A stretch of 64,000 nucleotides of DNA from Ligula intestinalis (Eukaryota; Platyhelminthes; Cestoda; Diphyllobothriidea; Diphyllobothriidae). Below are positions 11,952 to 24,068 of this stretch, piece after piece (position 1 is the stretch's first letter; each line of letters opens with the position of its first letter). The DNA lies in assembly GCA_036362985.1 (NCBI GenBank), contig JAYGXS010000003.1:77320601-77384600 (forward strand), given 5' to 3'. The notes beneath the pieces are model-generated. The model was not told the origin of the DNA, made no database searches, and saw nothing but the letters and a program-made list of their open reading frames with translations. The position numbers and the translations under genes were made by a program.

Positions 11952-12355
11952 CACTTCTCCAGAGACGCCATCAGCTTACGAAAGGCGAAAATTGTGATAA
12001 TGAACATGCAGAGCTCCGTGATTTGAGGAAGAAGAAAGAGGGTAAAGCTGTAGTACTTTGGATCCTTTTTCAGCTCAGCTAAATTCGAAACGATGGCCGC
12101 AGTGCCTCCTATCAGGATTGATCGTGCTAAGATCCCGTGTAGCAGGCGTGGCAAAAAGATCGGCAATGTGCGCTTCACACTCTGCCCCTCAGAAGGGTTC
12201 CCCATTCGGGGTGGGTCCGGGCCCGGGTCACGCGCTCTTATGCTAACCTTTTCTGTGGAGGGTTCTGCGGAGGGTTGTGCGGAAGGTTCCTCCGTGATGT
12301 TTGAGTTACTATGAAAACAGGTGGCTTGGAGTCTGCCGGTGCGTCTGCCTGTCAT
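11952..12355 (-). CDS. TMEM26: TMEM26-like protein, first coding exon
   Basis: The exon ends at the donor AAGTG|GTGAGTG in phase 2, which fits the next exon exactly. The conserved part, RLLHGILARSILIGG..LAELKKDPKYYSFTLFLLPQ, aligns with vertebrate TMEM26 TRLLFLLHSLVGV..VKKEPRYWLLALLNL and holds the first two membrane helices. The start is uncertain. ATG 12355 gives a 70-residue hydrophilic, Pro/Ser/Glu-rich N-terminus with a small repeat (EPSAQPSAEPSTE). An in-frame ATG at 12205 (MGNPSEG) is closer to the vertebrate N-terminus length. A GTTAGC inside the Pro-rich part could also be a donor. Confidence 0.75.
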
Positions 12356-14519
12356 CCTCGAGGAAATTGGTCTGCAATTGAAACCGCAGGCTTATAAGGG
12401 CATCGACACTTTGTCCAGAAGTTCTGAGGGAGACACATGAAACAATCTGAGTACACATGTGGTACAACAACACTCACTGCTTATGAAATATGGTTGAAAA
12501 TGCCGGAAAACTCTCTGCGGTCAAAGTGGCATTAAACTTTCATCGAATTATTTTAAACGACATCACGCAGTTCAACACTGGCTAGTTTGATCAGTATAAT
12601 CACCTGAATAAGGGGAAAATAAATCTACCCTGATGTTTTTATGGGCAGGTGAGCATGAATGACATAAACGCGTGTATATTCCACACAAACAGCCACCTTT
12701 CGACCGTTTTGGACTTGATTATCGATTTGAGCATGATGAGAGATTGCTGTAAAGAAGACGAAGACGTGTCTATTTTACAACAAGAACCTGGGGCACGCAT
12801 ATTCGCTGCTATTCGCGAGATTGCTGAACTTTGCTAATCATAACTGCCTGTTCGTCACTAAACTACACTTCTAGAACCACAACAAATGTATGCTAACATG
12901 GTACTCAACCGATTATCAAGGTCGAGTACATGTGTGAGCATTTCGAGCATTGGTCTACTGAAGCAGCGTTCACTTCTTTGCACTGCTATAATCCATTCAT
13001 CAAGAGGCAAAGCAAGACACATACTGGCATAATAATATATGCATGCATACATAATGCTCGGCCAAGTAGAACTTCTGTTTCCACATCCTCCCGACACGTG
13101 GTCTACAGACTCAGCGTTCACACTCCCTCTAATTTGCAGCACCTATCCCAGCACGATTCGAGTCATCTCCTCCCCCACCTCTGTTCGATCTAACCTTTGC
13201 TCCTAAACCCCTTGTGTGATAATCCCAGCCCCACATTCTCATTTCGGGTAACACCGTGCCGGTTTTATCTGCTCTAGAAGTCACAAGTAAAATTTAATTT
13301 TTCCGATGAGCCTACTTTCTGCATGCACAGTGCCGTCTTGATATATTTCTTCCACAATTTGCCTGATTAGGACAATGTGAAATCTATAAAATGCGCAAAT
13401 CTTCATGCACGTGCATACGCAAGAAGAGCAGTTAGTCTAGGGCTACTGTGGCATGGAAGTTTCACGGGTAAAAAGGTAGAAGCGACTGAGAACACCTTTC
13501 CAATTGTTGAGCTATGGCACGATGTAGGGTCTCCTCACGCAAAGACTGTTTTCTGCATTTTAGTCTTCGTAAAATCTGTCTGCCATGAGGGAAGTAATCT
13601 CGGGTATTTCAGCGCTTGCAACTCATTCCAAGCGCAGGAGGCATTCACTGCTTTCTTAATCCTCCATTTTGTCTCCGCTTGGTCGGACACGTTTTGAGTG
13701 ATTATTTCGCGATATGAAAATGTGAGCACTGTGGATAAGGTGGAAAAGCCGTTCGTACCAGTCCGAACATGTATAATACAAAAACTCTTAAAAGTCTTCT
13801 AGTCAAGCGAGTGCATTATTAACTAAGATAGGCACTAGGACAACTATTCCTTTCAGCATACCCGCAGGAGGAAGAAAAAGACACAATTTCTAAGACCGAT
13901 GTGTATTTTGTCTGACGTTTCAAATGCGTGCTCTCCTTCCTCTTCCGGGGACGATGAAAGGAATATTTTATCTGGACCTCGAATTTTTTCGCATACTAGG
14001 AAAACTGTCTGGTGATAGTTAACGTGAAAAATAATTTACCTTGGCCACTTCTTGCGGCTGGTTCTAACTAGACTGGACTCTGCTGACGCGCAAAGTTTGA
14101 AAAGAAAAAATCGATCAATGAGTTGAGGCGAGGCGAGGCGCGAGTGCGTGTCTGTGTGTGACAGGTTTTGTCCCTTGAACTCATTACGTGGTCGACGGGT
14201 TGTAACATACAAGGGGCTTAGATGAGAGTATGCCAGACTTAATTGCGGGATGCGTACGCACGACAGTTCCCCCGTCGATTTCGGCGATGGGCACCACGCG
14301 CTCCAACAAGCCGCAGCAAGTGCTGAAGCAAGCCGCAACTGACACAGAGGCGAGCTGGGCAAGCAACACGAAAGCGACAGCAAGCAGGAGCAACGCAGAG
14401 AACTGGCGCGAGAGAACACAGGAGTGTAGGCAGGCTCGTGCAGTATCTACCCACTCGCTCGCCACTCCCACCTCTGTTTCTGGTGTAAAGACAAAGTCAA
14501 TAAAACCGGGCATGAGGGA
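12356..14519. other. Intergenic, upstream of the TMEM26-like gene
   Basis: No gene supported. A short ggcga run lies near 14128-14142. An open frame at 14184-14513 (minus) contains a hydrophobic stretch, but it has no homologue I recognise and abuts a dispersed repeat. Confidence 0.4.
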
Positions 14520-14910
14520 GGGTGTAGATGACTGGCGCGATTAACACTCAGCACGCGCACACTTGACTCAGCCATCTCACTAGGTATGCTCCCGACTGCG
14601 CGGGAGCGCCATAAAGGCCACATTAAGAGGGAGCCATTGCAGCCTGACTCTCAGTCCTCCCTCTCCTCCCGTACGCACACAGAGACACACGCGTACAGAA
14701 GGAGCAGATACGTAGGGGGGTCCGAGTTTTCCCGTCAGTTTGCAGACCCTCCAAGCCACGGCTTTTAGCGCACCGTGATAGATTCAGACGCATTCAGATT
14801 TATTCTAGTGAGGGAAAAATCGCGCCGAGGTCGACCTCACTCTCTCCCCCACCGCATAGTGACCGCCTAGCTTGTCGGGCACCCGCAGTGGGGATGCGTA
14901 CGCATTAAAA
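14520..14910 (+). repeat. Interspersed repeat C, copy 1
   Basis: Closely matches the reverse complement of 63620-64000 and of 41900-42350. Shared features are the inverted motif gctcccga...gcgggagcgccataaaggcc, gccattgcagcctgactctc, a CA/CG-rich stretch, gagttttccc.tcagtt, and gcgcaccgtgatagattca. The short inverted repeat near its start (tcccgactgcgcggga) is kept in two copies. No coding function or class is apparent. Confidence 0.65.
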
Positions 14911-17690
14911 TTGTCAAACACAGGATGGAGGAGGGAGGGTACGACTTGATGTAGACCTACGTTGCTTCAGCGACCGATGCATTTTCCTGCCAACTTTTGG
15001 TGGAATAGGTCATACCGTAGGACCCAAATGGGAGAGTAAATAAGTATCATGGAATGTGGTTGAAGCTGTTGACACGTTATTCAGCTATCGCCTTTCTAAA
15101 GCAGCTCTGTTAGTGTTGCTCTTTCCTGCCCATAGGACTACCATTGAGTGAGGTTAGATAAAAATACAGTAGGTCAAAGGCTGCATGCATAATGCCAAAG
15201 TTTGTAAAGTACTGATCATAACTCGCATACTGGAATTAAAACATTAACAGAAATTTGGAAATCATAATGAAAAACCTTACGCAAATTTGTAAATTTAAAT
15301 AAAGGTAAATACTAGTAGTTTTTGTGATGAAAAATACAATTTTATGAATAATCCCTAAATTCCGCAGGTGTAAAAATTGCTATAAATTAGAAAAATACAT
15401 ACAAATATTATCGTCAGTTTAAAGGTTAACCATAACCCATTCTGCGCATCAGAAGCTTTTTGCATTGATGAAGCGGTTTTATGCAAATAACCTTTATTTG
15501 CTTCCAATATATCTAATAAAATCCTTTTACTTTCAGTACATTTTCAGGGGCTTTCAGCGTCTACAAGCATTCGACCATAAGTCCATATTCCGTTTGACGT
15601 CTATAACAAAAACGCTAAACATGGTATCATTTAGTTGCATTTACCCACAAAATGAGTTTTGGATATCCGTTCTTATGAAGATTGCCGTGTGGATGATATT
15701 TACAAATTCCAAAACACATTGTGGAGCAAGAAGAAAGTCCGCAACAGAAGTCTCATGCTGCTATTCCTAAGATTAATAAAATGATTTAAAATAGGGTACC
15801 GGATTAATAAGAACTTCACTGAGATATGCTGCTGACTAATATCTGTGAATATTATATTTTCCAAGATAATTTTAAAAATTTAAACGGAGATTTTTGTCAA
15901 GATTTTTTACATGACCTGGCGACGAATGGTATAGTTTGGCTGGAAATGAAAGAATTACCTTTCCTTTTTACATTGGGTTATTTTTACCGAAGTGGATAGC
16001 TTTCAGGCCCTGCTCAAAGTTTGCTTGTCAAAGGCCTGTTAAGATATTATAAAAAGTACGCACACGCGGAAATTATAGTTCATAAAAAGTATATTTTTAC
16101 AGACTAAGATATAAAAAGGTCTGCTTTTACCTACACCTTCATGACTTTATGTGGCACGTTTTGGTGACATCCTAAATACTTCGAATGGTAAAGCATTTGG
16201 GAAACTTCGGACACAATTTCTGCTTCTGGAGGGTATGCTTTTAACTTTCCTTAGTTACTTTGGTGTTCTCCCATAGTATAATACCTATTTATAAAAAGTT
16301 TCATTCCGTTGAACTCAACTTCTTTTGTATCAGCCTACTGTAAATTTAGCCAAAATAAATGCCCATTAACCTCAATAAACTTAACTCAAAAGTTAGATTT
16401 CCTAATTGAAAGGCTCTCTCGGAATTAATTTTATTCATTAGATTAAAAACACTTGACCAATTCAATTTTTGTCATTACTTTTGCTTGCAGCAGTTGCCCT
16501 CCTGTAAACTTTGTGGCCTCACTTATTTAATTATTTTATAGCCATGGAAAGAAACCTTCTGCGATCTAACTTCTAGATGCGTGAGAACGCATGCTTTATT
16601 CTTATGGCCACCACTTCAATACGTCAGTGCATTTTTATTGTTTATCGGTAAATCTTCTTCACAGGAGTAAAATGTCATTTATTATAGCCCAGGCAAATGT
16701 GACACTTCTCGAGAATGTGACACATTAAGCTTGCTTTTATTTGCCACTCTTTTCAAGCTCGCCTTCTCTCCACAAGGTGCCTTTTCTTTTCAAAATTCTG
16801 CAGGGAACCGCATAAATTAAGTTGCCCGAAAGGACACCATAAATAAAATGACTGACAATTCTAAATCAGCCGGCGCATCTTGCATACGATATGTCTGGAT
16901 CATTGCTGTACTGTGTTAGGTAATGTGTACAAGTGATTTCCATTTGGGTCCATAAAATTATCATTCAGTGGCTTAAGTAAGTTGGGAAGACCCCGATTGC
17001 TTCAACTTTCAGGCTCGGTCACTATGCAGTTTTTGTCAGTTAGATAGTTGACTCTTACAGCTTTCGGTAGGGGAGCGTTATTTTTTCCACTTAATAACTT
17101 AATTATAAACTATAGAAAAATGTGGGTATAGGCCTCGAAGAAGACATGACTTCTGCCAAATGATTATGAGAATTTATAGGGTTGTGCATGTATTCTATGA
17201 CATATATAAGGATTTTAAAGGGCATCGAAAGCGCAGAGCTTTTACGCGAGAACTCATGCATCGTTACTATCTAGATTAAAAAAGTTGCGAATTATCCGCA
17301 ACGGAGATACCTAAACGAGCATTTTGCGTAGGTAAATTTCCGACCAATAAGCAATTGTTTTTGCAATTTTCTAATAGAAATCATGAAGAAAAATTAAAAT
17401 TACAGCACTAACCTGAAATGCAGGCACTTCGTGATTCAACGGTTGATAAAGATCAGAGATTTCAAAAATTTGAGATGAGTACTGGCAGACTTTATCGACT
17501 GCATTAACGTGTGTATCACGAAACCAGGAGGACAAGGATGACTTGTATGAGCATTTATTCCCCATGTCATGTACCGGCCTGATGATGCCAATGTAAGTTT
17601 TTTATTTTTAATAACTGTCTACTTATTGCTTTCAAGTAGGTGAAGTATTACACTACATTTGTTTCCTTTAGGAGCCGCTTATGGGTTGGT
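14911..17690. other. AT-rich block without genes
   Basis: No exon seen. The segment 15716-15790 (cacattgt.gag..., ctgctattcctaagattaa) is similar to 24881-24960, so part of this block is an old dispersed repeat shared with the AT-rich block at 24-26 kb. Nothing else is recognised. Confidence 0.45.
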
Positions 17691-17885
17691 TTTTTGCGAG
17701 ATGCTTAATCTTTGCGGTATGGCTGTGCCCGTCAAGCCGTTGCCCTTTCGATCGCCCATGATTTGGAACGAAGAGGTTTGCTGCTTCTGCAACGCATTTG
17801 GACTATGACTTCTATGGTTCGCTATCTAAGACAGATGCAGCAGAAGAAAGAAGACCGTTTACCGGGAGAGGTTTATTACAAGCCT

Positions 17886-17922
17886 GACGTTTCGGATAGT
17901 TGTCTCGTCTACCCATCTTCAG
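17886..17922 (-). ncRNA. Hammerhead-ribozyme-like motif, Penelope terminus
   Basis: On the minus strand the core CTGAAGA is followed by stem GGGTAG, loop acgagacaa, stem CTATCC, then GAAAC GTC and AGGC..AATAAA. CTGANGA and GAAA are the invariant hammerhead boxes, and the 6-bp stem II (one G-T pair) joins them directly. The very short stem III is the minimal form described in Penelope-like retroelements, which may act as dimers. A related but decayed copy sits at 62025-62061. Activity is not shown. Confidence 0.6.
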
Positions 17923-18010
17923 AGAATGGATACTCTGGCTCACGGTCCTCGTCTTTATGCCACCCTTTCTTGCGTGTGCCTGTTCTACCAATCCTGTTTG
18001 AGTCACTAAG

Positions 18011-18300
18011 TGTGTCTCTCGTCGAGTCTTCAGTCTCCTCGTCTGTCGGTCTCTTGTCTGTCGGTCTCTTGTCTGTCGCCGTGGCACTTACGTTGGTGTC
18101 GGCCCCCTGTTGTTCGCTCCGTGGCCTTTTGTGGCTCCCCTACTGGTGCTCGGAATAAGCATCTTTGCCGTAGCGTTAGCTGACCACGTGGTTATGCGGC
18201 TTGTGCTGGTGTGAGCCCCCGTATGTTCGTCCGGTCGCCTCCCGCGGTGTCTCGACTGGTTCTCGGCACGCTCCTCCTTCTTTTGATCTACCACCCGGGA
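18011..18300. repeat. Short tandem repeats
   Basis: Near-perfect 15-bp repeats (gtctgtcggtctctt) run from about 18038 to 18080. They are followed by two diverged copies of a unit of about 120 bp, ggtgtcggccccctgttgtt... (18097-) and ggtgtgagcccccgtatgtt... (18209-). Telomere-like decayed ttaggatta words follow at 18400-18460. No coding role is seen. Confidence 0.45.
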
Positions 18301-18473
18301 ATCGAATTTTCAGCACCTAAACGACAGTTTGCATATGCGGCTGTGGTCAGCTTTGTGATTATGCTAAGGTTAGTGAAGGTCTTACACTTAGCGTTAGCTT
18401 AAGGGTTATGATTTAGGTTTAGAGTTGACTTTAGGATTAGGATTAGCCTTATGGTTGGAAGTTCTGGCTAGAT

Positions 18474-19110
18474 TTGGGGTTAAGACTGCATTTGGGCTGC
18501 GCAATCTGGATAAGTCTTCCAGTGGAACACGATTTGTATAGAGTTCACGCACATGCATTGTTCTCAACTAATCCCATCCTTTACGGAGAGATCAAGGATA
18601 AACTGCCAGCCCAGACCACCTCAACGGGTATATTTTCATTTACCTGTTCCTGTGGGGCAGGTTATATTGGTCACGCGAGCCGGCACTTGCCCAAAACAGT
18701 AAGGGAACGCATACCAATATGGTTAGGGAACGGCCAACTTAAAGGAGTTAATAGTTCAATTCTAGCGCACCTGGTAGACTCAGACCACCGCGTGGATCAC
18801 AAAGAGGCCTTCCGAGTGATTTACAAGGTGCATTCAAGCTATTTGGTTCGACCCTTGGTTCGATCAAGTCTTGTTGGCGGACTCTGCAATCAGCAAGGAA
18901 GAATCAGGTAGCAGCATTCTCACGGTGATGATCCTGGGAACCTTTGCAATGCCTTACCCCGTTGGATCCCTCCCAAAACAAAATCGGAGTTTTTTTTCTG
19001 ATTTTTTCCTCCTAAATCTCATACATTTTCCCCACAGGAGCGACAGTTTTTCTCCTAAAAATCCCTGAAGAGTTTTTTGCATTGTCCGCTCTTATTTTTC
19101 CATCCCATGA
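18474..19110 (+). mobile_element. Penelope-like element, GIY-YIG endonuclease fragment and 3' tail
   Basis: Bases 18541-18860 encode STGIFSFTCSCGAGYIG followed by ASRHLPKTVRERIPIWL and NSSILAHLVDSDH...AFRVIYKV. This is the GIY-YIG endonuclease domain that follows the telomerase-like reverse transcriptase in Penelope elements: the Cys pair, GYIG, the R-E helix and the later His residues are visible. The reading frame then decays (stop 18909). The non-coding tail to about 19110 matches the tail at 1-280. No reverse transcriptase remains upstream, so this is a 5'-truncated dead copy. Confidence 0.8.
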
Positions 19111-20100
19111 CTCAAGATAACTGGCCTTGCCAACAGGTTGAGTTGAAAAAAATTCTGCCACCACTACACATATGTACAAATAGGAAACTGAAAGGAATTT
19201 TTCCTACATATCCCTCAATATACTGATATTCATACTGCTACGCAAAATTCCTCGGATAGCGTCTGTTGGCGACGGTAGAGGCGCCCACCATCACGCAACG
19301 CAGACCGGTGCTATGCGCCCAAAAGAATTTCGTCGCGGCGCCGCAGTTGCCATGGGCGAAACTAAGTAACACGACCGGTCAAGGCCACTCCCAAATCCAA
19401 CCACGCACACCTTCTCAGCGGTCTTGGACGCCGGGCCGTCTAGAGATTGACATTCTGACCTCAACTTCCCCAATTCACCCCTCATCCCCCTTCTCCTCTC
19501 GCCCCCCTCCCCACCGACCGTGACAACAGTTACACTTCATCTATCCACCAACCACCATAGTTCATTTATTTCATTATCATATAAATGTAAAGGCCTGACG
19601 AGAATTTCTTGAAAACAAACGTTTTTTCGCCAATTTATCTTCTGACATTTTCAATGGGAGTTTTTGCAAAGTTAAAACAAACCAATCGGGATTGATGATG
19701 ATGTTGAAGTTAAGGGGGGTCCTCGAAAGGCTAAAATGTACATTAACTGCTTAAGTCAGCTTATTAAGCAAACTGACTCTTCAAATTAACCGTGGGAATA
19801 ACCGCTTACTTACATATGTTAAGGAGGGTTAATTTTCACAATCCTCTCAAATGTCAGCTCACCCGCCAGTAATCCACTTGGAGTTGGAGATGCTATTTGG
19901 AAAATGCACCTATTTGACCTCACCCAAGGTCAGCGATCACTCTTCAAACTCCATGCGTAACTCACCTAATTTACATGATTATTGCGCTCTGATTAGTTCC
20001 CTATTCTTCCTTCTAAAACTAGCTTCCGTATTGGACTGCAACGCGCTTCGCATGCACTTTGGGTAACCCACGATAGTTCCTTACTGACTTTTATTCGCCT
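19111..20100. other. Non-coding stretch
   Basis: No gene or clear repeat seen. A C-rich run lies at 19480-19520. Confidence 0.35.
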
Positions 20101-20134
20101 GGCGTTTCAAATTCCGGCGCGGGTTCTTTATCAG
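20101..20134 (-). ncRNA. Decayed hammerhead-like motif, Penelope terminus
   Basis: Minus strand: CTGATAA, an imperfect stem II (aacccgcgccggaatt), then GAAAC GCC and AGGCGAATAAAA. It has the same layout as the motifs at 29757-29790 and 60592-60625. The CTGATGA box has changed to CTGATAA, altering an invariant G, so this copy should be inactive. Confidence 0.5.
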
Positions 20135-20828
20135 AGACATCAGTATAAACAGCAGCTTAGTATTGCGAAATAAGCAGGTTTTTATGCAACAGAAACAAGG
20201 GCGTGATTATCCATATGATGTTTTTTTCCCTGAGCGCAGAGGTTCGATTTCGTTTTTGAATTATTTCGACTATGTCTCGTAAATACTAACGTGCGTTTGA
20301 ACGTCTCGCTGTTTCCGGGAAGACAGTGTAGAAATCAAAAATTATTCCCAACGTCCCAAGCAAGAGCATTTGTAGCTACAAGTTATGATTTTAGTAGCTG
20401 GTCTGGAGGAAGAGTGTAGTAAAAACAGCTACGTGACACTCTCCTCATCTGAGCATGAAAATGTGTGCCCTCCCTTAATTAATTTAAAGTACCACATTGC
20501 ACCATAAGTGCTGCCGCATTTTTGAATCAACCTTCATCATATACGCCAACGAATCAAAATGCACAGTAAGAACAGATATCTATTTTCCACAAAAACAATA
20601 AGGGTTTGACAGTAGCCTCACGTTTTTCGTAGTGCTATGTGCAAAAGGCACTCGTTTGGCATAAACGTGCAGTCATTTTTTGACCTTTTCAAAAGCAACT
20701 GGATTTAATTGCAATACCGGTAAATGTTTGACGCTGAGCGTCAGTTGGTCTGACTATCACCAGATCACTCAACTACATCACAGGGATGAAAAACAGACAA
20801 TCTCTGCGAAGTCGTTTAAGTGACGATC

Positions 20829-21313
20829 TGTAGTGGTATCTGCTGCCCGACACCCTCCTAACTCATGACGTCACAGACAAGGTCACTCAGAATATAGGAC
20901 CATGCGTTTAGGCAGTTTTTTGTCCTGCTTAAGGCCAGACGCAAACTAGTGCGTGAGATGCGGACTGCCCATGCCAGTGCCTACCCTCGCGCGGTCCTAC
21001 CAATCACCATCGAGGCTGCCAAGACAAGGAGAGCTTTCCTAGGCCACCCAGAATTACTGCGGCTACTTAAGATTCCGTCCCGAGCGGGGTAAACGCAGGC
21101 AGCGTCATTGAATGCTGCGGCAAAGCCACGCTCTGACACGGCCGTCAAGGTCGAAGTTCTTGGCAGACCGAGTAGAAAATTTGCTCTTACTCTACTGTAC
21201 ACAATACATTGTTTCTCACACTCTGATCTTTTTAAGTCCTCTCTACTCTCTTACGGAACCAGATCTGGAAGATTGCAGCCGTTAGGGTTAACTTCGATAG
21301 CCTTAACACTTTG
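20829..21313 (+). mobile_element. Solo LTR, family A
   Basis: Begins TGTAGTGG and contains the family's internal words: gacgtcacagacaaggtc, cgtgagatgcggactgcccat, ggaaccagatctggaagattgcagccgttagggttaac. It ends at or just after ccttaacactttg. The flanks cgatc (20824-20828) and cgata (21314-21318) could be an imperfect 5-bp target duplication, but ttgcgata recurs in another copy, so the exact 3' end is unsure. Confidence 0.65.
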
Positions 21314-23226
21314 CGATAGATCTTTCAAATTATTACCTCCTGCTGCTATTCAATCGCTGGGCCCTACCGTAACAAAACAGTTTTCAAAAGTGCACAACTC
21401 TCAACGTAGAGTGGGACCGGGATGTTCATTGCTGATTTCTTAGGCAGCATGAGCTCAATACACCCAAAACCAGGTATAGAGTACCTGAGGTTCAAACCCA
21501 CGTTTCAGTTAGTAATTGACTGTTATAACGTCCAGCGCTCTAATCACTAAGCAGCAGACTCGTTTTCATGTCGACTTTGATCGGCATTTCGCGTGATCGA
21601 ACTTTTAAATATTCGTTTCAAGTATATCGAGTGTAGCTTAAAATGTACTTTTGGCTCACGCCTAGATACTTAGTTATCGACTAAAATATGGTCATCTTCC
21701 AACACTTACTGAAGACACCAGTGTTTGATATGATTCATCTGAAGAAGCCAGTGTTATTTTGCCTGGTTTACGTAATTTACGCTATTCGCGTCCAAAATGT
21801 AGTGAAATCTCATCGGGTTTCTAGGGTCTTTGAGCTCCAAATCGTTCGCACAGATCAAATTGCTTCCTCAACTACAAGCAAACTGAACCTCTTCCAGGTA
21901 GCTCGAACCTTAAATACCCACAGTATGCCAATTTTATTATTTTTTTAGCAGCGAGAATTGGACCAGAAATTCGGCTCCGACATTTAATGAGTATTGCTTC
22001 CCTGTTTTCGCCCATGCCTTTTTTTGTTGTTCACCGTTTCATTTTTATATCTTTTTGGTCTGATGGTGGCAGTTTGTTTTGAAAGAGACCGTTTTACCAA
22101 GGCCGCCTTTGTCCCTCCCAAAGGCGTTCACTTGTGCCCTAACCACATGTCAACGGACAGGCAGGGCGGTGTTCAGTCCTTGAAACGGTGCGTACCTTTC
22201 GATCCACGCGATCAGGTGAATTTTGCCCTCATTGGCTGCCTGTACAGGCTACGCCTTTGCCTCCTGCGAAGTATGACGCCTTAGACGAGGGTCGACTGTG
22301 CAGCAGCTGAATATGTTGATGCTGGCGAGCGCACACACACACACACATTGGAAGGACTAAGTTACCTGCATAGTTCTCCAGTTATGCAACGCAGGTCGGA
22401 GTGGTTAAGCAGCAAAACAGACAAACTGTTGCTGGTCTTTCTCATGAAATTCAAGCGATTTTGCAAGTAGCTATCTGCAGCCTAATATCCGGCACCCAAA
22501 GTCTTACAGCAAAAATATTGGTCGTCGTTCTACACACAATAGGGCGCATTGCGATGTGTCTAGGAATATTACCCTTTTTTAGAATTATCAGCTTTTTTAG
22601 CAACAGGAAAAATTCCTTTCCGGAATTTTCCCTTTTGCTAAAAAAGATATATGCATAAAAGAGACATATTCATGCAAAAATACCGAATGAATAAAGTAGC
22701 ACAAGTAGAATTCCGTTGGAAAATAATCCTTTTGCAAAATTTTCGGAGATATATGCTTCTACGTTACGTTCAATGAAACATATGGCTGTAACCGATTAGC
22801 CCAAATTTTGAGTATGTATTCCAACACGTTTTCACGAAAATTTCTAGTTCTTCCTTTCGTTTATGCATTTCTTGAGTTACATTGGGCTAAAGCAACTACA
22901 TTTTCGGTTGCTTTGTCCCGTTGGAAGACCCCAGGGGTAGTATATTTCTTAAGCTCACGTGCGGACATGCTGCTCAGTGACTAATAAATTTAAATGGAAT
23001 TGTCAGGTACAATTTTAAACGTACCATTTTTACACTGCGAATAATTGCGTACCGCTACACTTTTTGTAATTATTTTGAGATTTTGATTAAGAAAAGGTTC
23101 AGATCTTCCTTTAAATTGCATTTAACACTACGATTTTTACTGGCTTTGGTCGACTTATTACAAATAATGGTTATGTTCTACCTGCGTATTTATTCCTTCA
23201 AAATAAGATATTTTTAAAAAACATTT
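21314..23226. other. Non-coding stretch
   Basis: Contains a tRNA-like SINE fragment on the minus strand (21465-21560), a (CA)n run (22330-22348) and AT-rich sequence. No gene supported. Confidence 0.4.
21465..21560 (-). repeat. tRNA-like SINE fragment
   Basis: On the minus strand, a tRNA-like A box (gcttagtgattagagcg) is followed about 40 nt later by a B box (gggtttgaacctc). The spacing is that of a tRNA-derived RNA polymerase III promoter. There is no cloverleaf good enough for a real tRNA. Confidence 0.45.
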
Positions 23227-24068
23227 ATCGCAGCGGATTAAGACTATTACGATTAAAACTTAACTGCTGCGATCTTCCAGGCCCAGCTCCTTAGGAGATT
23301 AGAGAGAAAACGGTGGGAAGGCCAGGTTTTTAGGAACAGTATACAGTAGTCGCCGGTTATTAATCCCACCTCGGGCCCAGACCAAATTGGGTTAAATAAG
23401 CGGCGGGCGCACTAACCGGAGAGTCCTAGTTCTTGATTAGCAAACGCAGGATAGGCAATATACATTACATACGTACTGTATTATGTGTAGAGTTTAGTTT
23501 TGTACAAGAAAAGACCCCACATGTCTGCTGCTGTCCTAACAGCGTGTCGCGAAATATAACTTGAAAAATGAAAACAAATTACATCCGGCATCTAGTTTTG
23601 CGTAAGACTGGCCAAAATTATATAACCAGTTGCAAACGCAGACAGATGAGAATCTCACTCTATCCTGTTGGCAAACTGCGATTTGTAGCCGGCGACTGGG
23701 CTTAGTAGCCGGCGGATTTTGCTATGTAAAACTCCGTCTCAAGCTGATGTGGGCTTAATACGCAGCCGGGTGTATTAACCGTGGGCTTACTAACCGGTGA
23801 CTACTGTATTGTGTACCGAAGATTTAGGAGCCAGTCACCACTCGATCTGGCATGGCGTTCACAGTAAGGGCGTTTGAGAGCGTGGTGTCGGTGGGCCCGC
23901 CCCGCTCGGGCAGGAATCCTAAGTGTCGTCTCACGGCAGTAATTGCGGGCGGCCGCAGTGTCCGGACAAATTTAGGTCACGTCACTGTGGGTTGAGACCA
24001 GAATGGGGAAGACATGGTGAGTGCGTTGGGGCGTGCGTCAGTTGCGGCTGGCAGCAGTGAACACTACA
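23227..24068 (-). mobile_element. Solo LTR, family A, carrying a nested MITE
   Basis: The reverse-orientation family words gcgatcttccaggcc, ttaggagattagagag, ggaacagtata and gaacactaca are present. The right end ...cactaca is followed by cattt (24069-24073), and the same cattt lies at 23222-23226, an exact 5-bp target duplication. The LTR is split at the TA of its ggaacagtata/ttgtgtacc word by the MITE at 23344-23806; without it the LTR is about 377 bp. The left end is diverged. Confidence 0.65.
23344..23806. mobile_element. pogo/Tigger-like MITE, 463 bp, in an LTR
   Basis: Terminal inverted repeats of 26 bp (23344-23369 and 23781-23806) differ at three positions and start CAGTAGTC(G/A)CCGGTTA. 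TA is duplicated on both sides (23342-23343, 23807-23808). The undisturbed LTR word (aggaacagtatatt, kept near 43672) shows the empty site with one TA, so the ends are exact. The CAGT.. ends and TA target fit Tc1/mariner-pogo elements. No transposase is present. Additional subterminal gggctta(a/g)ta.gc words repeat inside. Confidence 0.85.

Noticed and set aside
14184..14513. 109-codon minus-strand frame with a hydrophobic stretch
   Set aside because: No homologue recognised, GC-rich with overlapping long frames in other phases, and adjacent to repeat C.
18395..18470. Interstitial telomere array
   Set aside because: Only a few imperfect ttaggatta-type words, without a regular TTAGGG repeat.
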